Made by a program: the position numbers and the translations under genes
The notes under the pieces: generated by a model
Databases searched by the model: none
What the model saw: the letters and a program-made list of their open reading frames with translations, nothing else
What the model was told of the DNA's origin: nothing
Shown: one piece after another, positions 19,241 to 26,778 of the stretch
Position numbering within the stretch: position 1 is the first letter of the stretch
How the letters are laid out: each line of letters begins with the position of its first letter
Assembly: GCA_000482145.1 (NCBI GenBank)
Contig: AUXH01000167.1
Span: 1 to 32,820 of the forward strand
Length of the DNA: 32,820 nt
Direction of reading: 5' to 3'
DNA from: Strigomonas culicis
Lineage: Eukaryota > Euglenozoa > Kinetoplastea > Trypanosomatida > Trypanosomatidae

Positions 19241-19651
19241 TGTATAGGTTTATTTCGTGATGTATATTTTGGAAGGGGGGGGGAGAAACACTTGCATTTT
19301 TTTTCCCCTCCCACTTCTGATTCCTCTGTACACTATTGATTGAAAAGTATCAAAAAAAAGAATGATAGCGGAAGCAACCACCCTTTTTTTCCCTCATTGG
19401 TTCTCTTGACTCTATGTGTGCCTGCGGTTGTGTGAGGTAGACTCCTTCTACTCCTTATCTTACACGCTCTTTTACGTCATATGATGCCGTCCTAGGTACT
19501 AGAAGGGAAACACTCACACAAAAAAGCGCAATCTATCACGAGAGAGTGAGAGAAAGCGACCGATTGCCACCATCTATTTCTCCATTTTTTTTTTGCTTTT
19601 CCCACTGGGTACTGACGACGAGCCCTAGCTGGTAGTTCCCCCCCCCCGACG
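19241..19651 (+). promoter_or_regulatory. Intergenic region with spliced-leader acceptor, ankyrin gene
   Basis: No gene is seen. The pyrimidine tract 19573-19606 is followed by the first AG at 19621-19622, 30 bases before the ATG at 19652. A G8-type run occurs near 19274 and a C9-10 run lies just before the start codon. Confidence 0.55.
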
Positions 19652-22051
19652 ATGCAGTTGCGGTACATCCCCCCTGAGATGCGTGCCATGGCGGCCACCA
19701 TCTGCGACGCGGGGCTCGACCGGGACCTGTACCCCCACGGGGTTCGCAGTGACGGCCCCTCCACCGCCGACCTGCAGGACCTCACCACCGCGCTGAACAA
19801 CGGCGTGCCGCTGGAGCCGGCCGCCTTCCGCCACTTCCGCGTCGCCTACACCGAGTGTGTGCAGCACCTGCGCACCGTGTCGAGCTCCGTGCTCGCGCGC
19901 GATACGGCGGCCAGCCAGGTGCTGGTCTGGACGACGCATATCGACGCGGTGTGCCTGGAGGCGCACCTGGCGCTGCGCGACGTGTACCCGCAGCTGCGCG
20001 ACGTCCACGGCTTCACGCTGTCGCTGCTGGAGCACCAGGTCGCGGCGGCGCACCAGCCGCAGCTGGACGCGCTGCTGCTGTACCTCGCCAAGGTGCTGCA
20101 GCGCGCCCTCGCGGCGCTACAGGCGTACCGCCACCACGTCGAGGCGGACCTGGCGGAGCAGCGGCGGGCGATGCAGCGGCAGCACCTCACCGCCCGCGAG
20201 CCGGGCAGCCTCCACCCCGTACAGGTGGTGCGGCGCCCGGTCGCCGCGAAGAGCACCGCGGACAGCACGTCGCCCCTGGAGGACCCGTACTGCGGGGCGC
20301 CGGCGCAGCCGCGGGGGCCGGGCGGCCACGACCAGCGGATCGACCAGGCCCCCGCCGCGCTGGACCTGGGCAAGCTGCCGCTGCGGGAGGCGACGGACCT
20401 CTGCGTCGCGAACGCCGACATCCGCGCCACCTTCGTCCACCTCCGGTGGTACGTGGAGGCGGTGACGGCGCACAACGGCCAGTTTGACGTGGCGCGGCAC
20501 ATGGAGGACGTCACGATGCAGCGCGTGTGGGCGCGGACGATCGGGGCCGGCCGCGCGGCCTGCACGCGCGCGGAGTTCGACAAGGTGCTGGAGGAGCTGC
20601 CGGCCTGGCTCCACGCGGCGGTGTGCGACGTGGTCGACTACAAGGGCTGCGGCGTCGTCTCGCTCTATTCCCTACAGCGGCTGCTGCGGTTGTGGGGCCC
20701 GCTGCAGCTGCTGGAGCACAACATGGCCGACGACGTCCGCAGCGGCGCGCTCTGCCTCACGACGCAGTGGCAGGAGCTCGAGCCCCTCTTTGACCGCCGC
20801 GACGGCGCCGTCGCGGGCGACTTCGTCGTGGCGCTGACGGAGGTGCCGGAGGAGGTGCGGCTGATCCTCCTACGCTCGGTGCCGCGCCGCGCGCCGCCGA
20901 CGGAGGCGGGCGCCACCCGCGCGCCGCCGCCCGCGACGCTCTCGTACCGCATCTCGCAGGACAGCGGGGCGTGGTCCATCGAGGGCATCACCCTCGAGGA
21001 GTTCGAGAGCATCGCCGAGGCGTGCCGCGCCTTCAAGGACATCCTGGTGCGGCCGCTGGGCACGTGCTACAGCCCGGGCAGCGCCGACGCGGCCGGCAAG
21101 CCGCCGCTCTCGAGCATGATGGTGCACACGATGGCGGAGTACTCCACGCTGCACCGCACGTGCTTCCGCAACAACGCCCGCTACGTGCGCACGCTGCTGC
21201 GCCGCGGCGCGCAGGCGGTTATCAACAGCTCCGTCGTGGACCCTTCCGTCTCGGCGGACTTCAGCTGGACGCCGCTGCTGTGCGCGGTGAACAACCTCAG
21301 CGGCGAGCCGGTGGAGGTCGTGCGGCTGCTGCTGCAGAACGGGGCCGACCCGCACTACATGGACGATGCGAACTGCACCGCGCTGTACTACGCCATCGCG
21401 AACGGGTACGCCAGGGCGGCGCGCGAGCTGCTCGCCGCCGCGCCGGCGCTACGCACCTCGCCGACGACGACGCCCCTGTGGGTCGCACTGGGGCCGCACC
21501 TCTACCACATGCGTGGCGCGGACGCACGACGGCTGCACGAGGTGGTGCCGACCTACGCCATGATGACGACGATCGCGCCCTACGTCCAGGACTACGCGCA
21601 CCTCTCCTGCGGCGTCGCCATTCTGCAGGACGCGCTGAACGGCGTCGCGCGGCAGCCCGCGCCGGAGGAGGTGCCCGCCGTCGCGCGGGCGTGCGCGGCG
21701 GCCGCGAACGACCTCGAGCAGCGCACGGCGGAGGAGGGGGAGGACCTCACGCGCCTGGCAGAGCACCACGTGCGGCTCTGCCAGGCGCATCGCGCGGAGG
21801 TGAGCTCCGCGGCCGCCGTGCTCTACGCCCGCTGCTACGTGCTCTCCTGGCGCGATTGGCTGCGGCGGCTGACGAGCGACGCGGCGTCGCCGGAGGCGCG
21901 GGCGCACAGCAGGCTCTCCTTCACCGGCGCGGCCGCGGGCCGCGGGCTGCCGCACCGGCCCAGCACGTCAGACACGCCCCCCCTCCTACAGCCGCTGGGC
22001 GACCGCCGGCCGTCCGTGGTCGCCAGGGGCGCTGTGGAGTACAATATATAA
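19652..22051 (+). CDS. Ankyrin-repeat protein with possible CBL-like EF-hand/SH2-like middle region
   Basis: The protein has 799 residues. The N-terminal 170 residues are strongly helical (for example LRDVYPQLRDVHGFTLSLLEHQ) and could be a helical bundle; an SPX-like domain is a weak alternative. A low-complexity linker is at about 190-235. Residues about 290-385 (QRVWARTIG ... AEFDKVLEELP ... GCGVVSLYSLQRLLRLWGP) have an EF-hand-like helix-loop-helix pattern. Residues about 385-465 run strand-helix-strand like an SH2 domain: GDFVVALTEVPEEV, then LILLRSV with Arg408 in the place of the SH2 FLVR arginine, then ATLSYRISQDSGAWSIEG and helix FESIAEACRAF. Two ankyrin repeats follow at about 537-605 (WTPLLCAVNN, EVVRLLLQNGADPHYMD, CTALYYAIANGYARAARELL), with a degenerate third. 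The C-terminus is helical, then disordered. Ankyrin repeats are firm. The CBL-like reading is inferred by eye. Confidence 0.85.
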   Translation: MQLRYIPPEMRAMAATICDAGLDRDLYPHGVRSDGPSTADLQDLTTALNNGVPLEPAAFRHFRVAYTECVQHLRTVSSSVLARDTAASQVLVWTTHIDAVCLEAHLALRDVYPQLRDVHGFTLSLLEHQVAAAHQPQLDALLLYLAKVLQRALAALQAYRHHVEADLAEQRRAMQRQHLTAREPGSLHPVQVVRRPVAAKSTADSTSPLEDPYCGAPAQPRGPGGHDQRIDQAPAALDLGKLPLREATDLCVANADIRATFVHLRWYVEAVTAHNGQFDVARHMEDVTMQRVWARTIGAGRAACTRAEFDKVLEELPAWLHAAVCDVVDYKGCGVVSLYSLQRLLRLWGPLQLLEHNMADDVRSGALCLTTQWQELEPLFDRRDGAVAGDFVVALTEVPEEVRLILLRSVPRRAPPTEAGATRAPPPATLSYRISQDSGAWSIEGITLEEFESIAEACRAFKDILVRPLGTCYSPGSADAAGKPPLSSMMVHTMAEYSTLHRTCFRNNARYVRTLLRRGAQAVINSSVVDPSVSADFSWTPLLCAVNNLSGEPVEVVRLLLQNGADPHYMDDANCTALYYAIANGYARAARELLAAAPALRTSPTTTPLWVALGPHLYHMRGADARRLHEVVPTYAMMTTIAPYVQDYAHLSCGVAILQDALNGVARQPAPEEVPAVARACAAAANDLEQRTAEEGEDLTRLAEHHVRLCQAHRAEVSSAAAVLYARCYVLSWRDWLRRLTSDAASPEARAHSRLSFTGAAAGRGLPHRPSTSDTPPLLQPLGDRRPSVVARGAVEYNI

Positions 22052-22576
22052 ATGTACCGGTCTTCCTTGTTGTATAGTACACCTCTATGTAAGTGTAGCG
22101 CATGAAGCTCAGCACCGAGTGTCGCATTATAGAGTGCACATGTTTCCTGTGCCCCTTTCTTTCTTCCTCTCCTGTTGTCCTTAACGGTACCAGCAAGGTG
22201 TTTGTTTCTCTCTCTCTCCCCCCTTCTCTCTCTCTATCTTTCCTTCTTTCCTTTTGTCACCCATTAACTACATACAACTCATAAAGGAAAAAAAAAAACA
22301 TTTCTTTCTTCAACGGAGGAATTCTTTTGCCTCTCTCTTTCTCATATGCTTAAAAGACACGTTGTCATTGAATACAAATCGCTAATTAATTAATTAACCG
22401 TTGGTCATCTTTTGCTTTTTTCTGAAAGGAAAGACGCCAATCATTATACACATTTAACCTTACAGTCGAAACGTAAGTGACCGCTTCGAGCTCAACGAAG
22501 CAAGTTCCGTTTAAGAGTATTTTCTTTCTTTTCTTTTGGTGTGTAGGTTCAGTAATACCCTAGTCCGCCCAGACTG
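22052..22576 (+). promoter_or_regulatory. Intergenic region with spliced-leader acceptor, exonuclease 2
   Basis: No gene is seen in this AT-rich spacer. Tract 22519-22538 (T/C) is followed by GTGTAG with the AG at 22545-22546; the 30-nt leader to the ATG at 22577 has no ATG. A TAATTAATTAATTAA run lies near 22383-22398. Confidence 0.55.
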
Positions 22577-23758
22577 ATGCCGACAAAGCACAACAAGCGC
22601 AGCAAGGCCAATGAGGCGTCGCAGAAGGAGCGGCGCGCGGACCGCCACGGCGGCGGCGGCCGCGCGAGCCACGGCCGCCGGCCGGCCCGCGGGACGGGCT
22701 ATCTTAGCAACTTCACGAACCCGCACATCAACAGCAACAACAACGCCCGCACCTTTGACTGCGAGGACCCGCTGGACCTGCAGCTCTTCGACTACGTGAT
22801 CGTCGTCGATGTCGAGGCGACCTGCGACGAGCGGCGCGGCGACGGCTATCCCCACGAGGTGATCGAGCTCCCCGCGGTGCTGGTCGACGTGCGGCGCGGC
22901 CTCATCGACCGCGAGAGGTCTTTTTGCACCTACATCAAGCCGTGGCGCAACCCGCGGCTCACGGACTTCTGCACAGAGCTGACCGGCATCACGCAGACAG
23001 ACGTGGAGACGGCGCCGGACATCACCGAGGCGGTCGCGGCGTTCGTGGCGTGGTACCACGACACCATCCCGCGCGGCGCGAAGGTCGTCTTTGCGGCGGA
23101 CGGGCCGTGGGACTTCAAGAAGTTCCTGAATGAGTGCCACGTGCTGCGCGACCACGTCAGCCTGCCCACCATCTTTTACGAGTACCTCGACATCCGCACC
23201 AGTTTCGCGCGGCGCTACAACCACGGGGCGCCCATCAAGCTGGACGCGATGCTGCGCTACATGCAGCTGCGCTTCGAGGGCCGCCCGCACTGCGGCTTCG
23301 ACGACGCGTACAACATCGCGCGTCTCATGGTGGCGATGATGAAGGACGGGTGCGTGTTCGACTTTCTCCTCGCCATCCCCCTCGACGACCCGTACCACTA
23401 CCACCTCGAGGGGTACCCGCTGTACCGCCGTGAGGAGGGCAGCGGCCGCGTCGACCGCGACGTGGTCGACGACATCGCAAAAAGCTGCTTCGGCGCGGAC
23501 TACTTTGCCTTCGGCGAGCGGCAGCGCGAGGAGGTGCAGCAATACCGCCAGGCGCACCCGCACCTCTTCAAGAACAAGAACGTCGTGGCGCTCAAGCGGC
23601 GCAGGGACCGCGCGGCGCTGCGGCAGCGGCGGCTCTGGCTGTACCGCGTGCTGGTCGTGCTGGTGAGCGTGGCCCTCGTGCTCGCCCTGTGCCTGCCGCG
23701 CGCCTGGCTGCCCTTCCACCGCCGCGCCGCCGTGCTCGACGAGGAGGCAGCGCTGTGA
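22577..23758 (+). CDS. ERI-1-like DEDDh exonuclease with C-terminal transmembrane anchor
   Basis: The protein has 393 residues from an ATG shortly after a good splice acceptor. The N-terminus is basic (MPTKHNKRSK) and Gly/Arg-rich. The nuclease domain runs from about residue 72 to 258: ExoI IVVDVEATC (Asp78, Glu80), CTELTGITQTDVE, ExoII FAADGPWDF (Asp179), ExoIII HCGFDDAYNIA (His238, Asp243). All catalytic residues are present. The C-terminal part has a basic helix (RRRDRAALRQRRLW) followed by a hydrophobic segment at about 353-378 (LYRVLVVLVSVALVLALCL) and a short tail. This predicts a tail-anchored membrane protein with the nuclease in the cytosol, perhaps on ER or mitochondrial outer membrane; an exact compartment cannot be read. 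It is a neighbour and paralogue of the gene at 24022 and more distant from the one at the left edge. Confidence 0.93.
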   Translation: MPTKHNKRSKANEASQKERRADRHGGGGRASHGRRPARGTGYLSNFTNPHINSNNNARTFDCEDPLDLQLFDYVIVVDVEATCDERRGDGYPHEVIELPAVLVDVRRGLIDRERSFCTYIKPWRNPRLTDFCTELTGITQTDVETAPDITEAVAAFVAWYHDTIPRGAKVVFAADGPWDFKKFLNECHVLRDHVSLPTIFYEYLDIRTSFARRYNHGAPIKLDAMLRYMQLRFEGRPHCGFDDAYNIARLMVAMMKDGCVFDFLLAIPLDDPYHYHLEGYPLYRREEGSGRVDRDVVDDIAKSCFGADYFAFGERQREEVQQYRQAHPHLFKNKNVVALKRRRDRAALRQRRLWLYRVLVVLVSVALVLALCLPRAWLPFHRRAAVLDEEAAL

Positions 23759-23899
23759 AGGGCGAAGTCAATGAGGCGTGTGTGTGTGTGTGCGTGTGTG
23801 CTATATGAAATGCGCTCTGCTGAACCGAACCGATCTCTGCCACTTTGTGCTCCTGTCTGCTGCCACCCATACTACCCCTCCTGACCGGCATGCGCGCGT

Positions 23900-23950
23900 C
23901 CTTGTCTCTTCCCTTCTCTGCCCACCCTTTCATTTCAAAGCTACTTACAG
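23900..23950 (+). promoter_or_regulatory. Putative spliced-leader acceptor, exonuclease 3
   Basis: A CT tract (23900-23937) is followed by AG at 23939-23940 and 23949-23950. A second T-rich tract (23972-23990) has no AG before the ATG at 24022. Two out-of-frame ATGs (23999 and 24003) would then lie in the leader. Confidence 0.45.
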
Positions 23951-24021
23951 ATACCAAAAGCGCGCCTCATTGCGTCTCTTTCCCTTTTTTTTATTTATAT
24001 GTATGCACGCCACACGCCTTC

Positions 24022-25269
24022 ATGGGCAAGGTGCACAATAATCTGAAGCGTGAGCTGCAGCAGCTGGAGCAGCAGCGTCAGGCCTCCCGCTCTACACAGA
24101 GGGGCGCCGACGAGGCGGCCGCGGAGCCCAGTGCGACGGCGCCCCCCGCGCACGCCCCCCGCGGCAGCAGCGGCTCCGACTCGGACGACGAGCCGCCGCT
24201 CGGGACGTCGCGGTCGTGGGACTTCGGGGCGCTGCAGGGGTGCCCGGACGTGAAGCGCGCGACCCGCGCGGCGTGCCCGGCGCGCGGCAGCCCCGCGGCT
24301 GCCGGCCCGCCCACCCCCGCGGCCGCGCCGCAGCCGGGGACGCCGTGTGAGATCACGACGCGGCCGCCCTACGGCCGCCGCCTGCAGGCGCAGCCCTTCT
24401 CCCACTTCCTTGTCTGCGACTTCGAGGCAACCTGCGCGAGCGGGAGCGTGTGCTGGCCGCACGAGATCATCGAGTTCCCGGTCGTCGTCCTGGACGTGGC
24501 GACGCTGCGCATCGTGGCGGAGTTCCACGCCTACGTGCGGCCGACGCGCAACCCGCGGCTCACCGCGTTCTGCACGGAGCTGACCGGCATCACGCAGGTG
24601 CAGGTGGACGCGGCGGAGACGCTGCCGGCGGTGGTGGCGCGCCTGCAGCACTGGCTGCACGACGTCGTGTACCCCCTCTGCCGCGACTGGCGCGCCCGCC
24701 ACGGCGCCGCGCGGCTCTCGAGCGACCTCCGCGCGGAGCGGCGGCGCTTCGTGCTGGACGAGCGCACCGACGAGGCGGCCGCCGCGCGGGAGGAGGAGGC
24801 GATGGTGTGCTTCGCGACGGACGGGCCGTGGGACATGCGCCACTTCATGTTGGACTGCGCGGTGCTGCGCGACGGAATCGAGTTCCCGCCGCTCTGCTAC
24901 CGCTACCTCAACGTGCGCCACGCCTACTGTCACCACTTCAAGACGAAGCAGGTGAAGCTGACGCAGATGCTGAAGCGGCTTGGGATGACCTTCACCGGCC
25001 AGCGCCACAGCGGCATCAGCGACGCGCGCAACATCTGCCGCGTGCTCGCCGAGCTGCTCGCGCGCGGCTACCGCACCCACCACATCAGCATCATCAAGTA
25101 CCACCACCGCGGGGACGCCTTTCTCGCGGACAACGCGGCGGCGCAGGAGCTGCTGGCGGAGTACGGGGAGGGCGACGAGCCGTGCCGCGACACGCGCCGC
25201 CAGCACCAGCCAACGAAGGGGAAGGAGTCCCATAAGAAGGGTGACCACAAGAGCGGCAGCCACCGCTGA
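24022..25269 (+). CDS. ERI-1-like DEDDh exonuclease with internal insertion
   Basis: The protein has 415 residues from MGKVHNNLKREL, the last Met before the domain; an in-frame ATG at 23890 would add 44 residues from AT-richer sequence. The N-terminal 110 residues are charged, then Pro/Ala/Ser-rich. The nuclease domain starts at about residue 127: ExoI LVCDFEATC (Asp133, Glu135), CTELTGITQVQVD, ExoII FATDGPWDM (Asp271), ExoIII RHSGISDARNIC (His329, Asp334). All catalytic positions are kept. Between ExoI and ExoII there is an extra charged segment of about 45 residues (around 215-260, RDWRARHGAARL through DEAAAAREEE) absent from both paralogues in this window. The C-terminus is basic (KKGDHKSGSHR) and lacks the membrane anchor of its upstream neighbour. 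The CTELTGITQ block is shared with the upstream gene, which supports an old tandem duplication. Confidence 0.92.
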   Translation: MGKVHNNLKRELQQLEQQRQASRSTQRGADEAAAEPSATAPPAHAPRGSSGSDSDDEPPLGTSRSWDFGALQGCPDVKRATRAACPARGSPAAAGPPTPAAAPQPGTPCEITTRPPYGRRLQAQPFSHFLVCDFEATCASGSVCWPHEIIEFPVVVLDVATLRIVAEFHAYVRPTRNPRLTAFCTELTGITQVQVDAAETLPAVVARLQHWLHDVVYPLCRDWRARHGAARLSSDLRAERRRFVLDERTDEAAAAREEEAMVCFATDGPWDMRHFMLDCAVLRDGIEFPPLCYRYLNVRHAYCHHFKTKQVKLTQMLKRLGMTFTGQRHSGISDARNICRVLAELLARGYRTHHISIIKYHHRGDAFLADNAAAQELLAEYGEGDEPCRDTRRQHQPTKGKESHKKGDHKSGSHR

Positions 25270-25788
25270 AAGTGGGAGAAGCAGTCGGAAAAGGGCTTTT
25301 TGATTTGTACATTTTTTTTTCGTTCTTTTTGCGTTTCCTTATTTTCTTTTCGTTATAATAACAGTAATACTAATATACTAATATCTCAACGTCATCACAG
25401 CTCCATGCACGTAGGAGACTCTTTTTTTTCCCCCTTTGTCCTTTCCCTTTTTTTTCCTCTCTGTGTGTGTGTGCTTCTTCTTCATGCTCCGATTGCTTGG
25501 GCCCTCCCTATCACAATATCTCTTTTTTTTCCTTCTTTCTCTCCACAGTGTCCTTGCGGTTATTCTCTTTTTCTAAAAAAACAACAACAACAACCGTATC
25601 GTGTTCCCGGGGTGCATACTGCCGCAGCAGTTGTGCATGCAGCCACACCCCCTCACCACCGACACTTTCACTCCGTACCTCACACCCACACCCACACCAC
25701 CCACCCACCACACACACCCACCCACCCACCACACACACACACACAGGTGCATTAGTGCTGCTTCCGGCACGCGCGCAGTCCGGGCTGC
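25270..25788 (+). other. Intergenic spacer with CA/CCCA repeats
   Basis: A T-rich tract ending in CTCCACAG (AG at 25547-25548) and a later CA-rich stretch ending in CACAG (AG at 25745-25746) are the candidate acceptors for the next gene. The leader from the first would contain an upstream ATG near 25637; the second would not. Confidence 0.6.
25681..25746. repeat. CA / CCCA-rich simple repeat
   Basis: Alternating CACACC, CCCA and CA units on the + strand run directly up to a CAG. The tract replaces the usual T-rich pyrimidine tract immediately before the next gene. Confidence 0.85.
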
Positions 25789-26310
25789 ATGTTCCGTCGC
25801 GACCCTTTCGCGCCCCTGAGGGAGTTCCTACAGCGGCTGCTGGAGCCGCCGCCCCCGCCCGCCATCCCGGAGGCGGAGGGGTCGCCGCGCGACTGTTCAC
25901 CGCCTGTGTCCACCGGTGTCGGAGCAGAGGCACCAGACAGCGCCCATCGATCGCGAAAACGCATTCGTGATGAGACATCCGCGGCGCCCGCGGAGCTCGC
26001 GGCGGCGGACGGACCGCCCCGCCGCCACCGCCACCGGCGCCGCCCCCTCGCAGCGGCGCAGCTCCTGCTGGAGCCGCCGGTGCCGCTGCCGCCGCGGCGG
26101 CGCTGGGGCTGGGCGGGCGAGGCGGTGACGGCGCAGGCCGCAGGAGCGGAAGGGCACGGGTCCGCGGTGGGAGACGCCATCGCCGCCCACATCACGCAGC
26201 CACCGGTGGTGGGGATGGGCGCCCCCAGCCCCCGTCCGACCTCGCTGCCTCCTCTCGACGACATCGAAGGGGAGGAAGCGACAAGCGCTCCACGGAGCAA
26301 AAAGGCATAG
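25789..26310 (+). CDS. Small hypothetical protein, 173 aa, Pro/Arg-rich
   Basis: It begins MFRRDPFAPLREFLQRLLEP, a short amphipathic helix, and is then mostly low-complexity. There is a PPPPP run, a basic cluster (HRSRKRIRD), an Arg/His-rich stretch (PPRRHRHRRRPL) around residues 75-88 and an RRRWGWAGEAV segment. No domain or membrane segment was recognised. The GC-rich codon use matches real genes of the window and changes abruptly at both ends of the frame, and splice-acceptor-like sequence precedes it, so it is more likely a gene than a chance frame. The basic clusters could serve nuclear targeting or RNA binding; this is a guess. The function is unknown. Confidence 0.65.
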   Translation: MFRRDPFAPLREFLQRLLEPPPPPAIPEAEGSPRDCSPPVSTGVGAEAPDSAHRSRKRIRDETSAAPAELAAADGPPRRHRHRRRPLAAAQLLLEPPVPLPPRRRWGWAGEAVTAQAAGAEGHGSAVGDAIAAHITQPPVVGMGAPSPRPTSLPPLDDIEGEEATSAPRSKKA

Positions 26311-26778
26311 ATTCTTTTTTTTATTACTGGATTTCAGTTTGTCTCTATTTTTTCTTCTTTCTTCATTTTGTTATTAGTTTAATAAGGAAAGGTTCTTTTT
26401 CCTCTTTTTTCGAGGGGGGAACCTTCCGGTACCATTGTTTTTATTTCTTTTCCACCCTTTTTCCCATATTTGTTCTTACCAATTAACCCTAGGATAGTTG
26501 GCAACGCTACTACTGACCCTTGCGTGCAGACGACAGGTGCTTCTATATCATCATCCACTGTCTTCTCAACTGCTACCCATTTTTTTTCTCCCTCTTTCTT
26601 CTACTTCTTATACCTGCAGCCAACAACAATAGATTGTTTCTTAGATAGCAAATCTTTAACAGATAGACAGGTAAGTCTCGCATTGTTTGTGCTGACGACC
26701 GCTCGACCTCTAATTCTAGCAGTTTCTTTTCTCCTTTTCTCTTTTTTTTTCCCCCAGATCGGTACCGCTCTCACTGCC
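26311..26778 (+). promoter_or_regulatory. Intergenic region with strong acceptor and an upstream GTAAGT donor-like site
   Basis: A pyrimidine tract (26723-26755) ends in CCCCCAG with the AG at 26756-26757, giving a 21-nt leader to the ATG at 26779. Upstream, CAGGTAAGT (26668-26676) matches a canonical 5' splice site, 87 nt before that AG. No gene is otherwise seen. Confidence 0.6.

Noticed and set aside
23777..23802. (TG)n run after the second exonuclease
   Set aside because: Short simple repeat in a 3' UTR with nothing further to support a function.
25681..25746. CA/CCCA repeat considered as a telomere-like or array element
   Set aside because: It is a simple irregular microsatellite without spacers or the trypanosomatid TTAGGG telomere unit.
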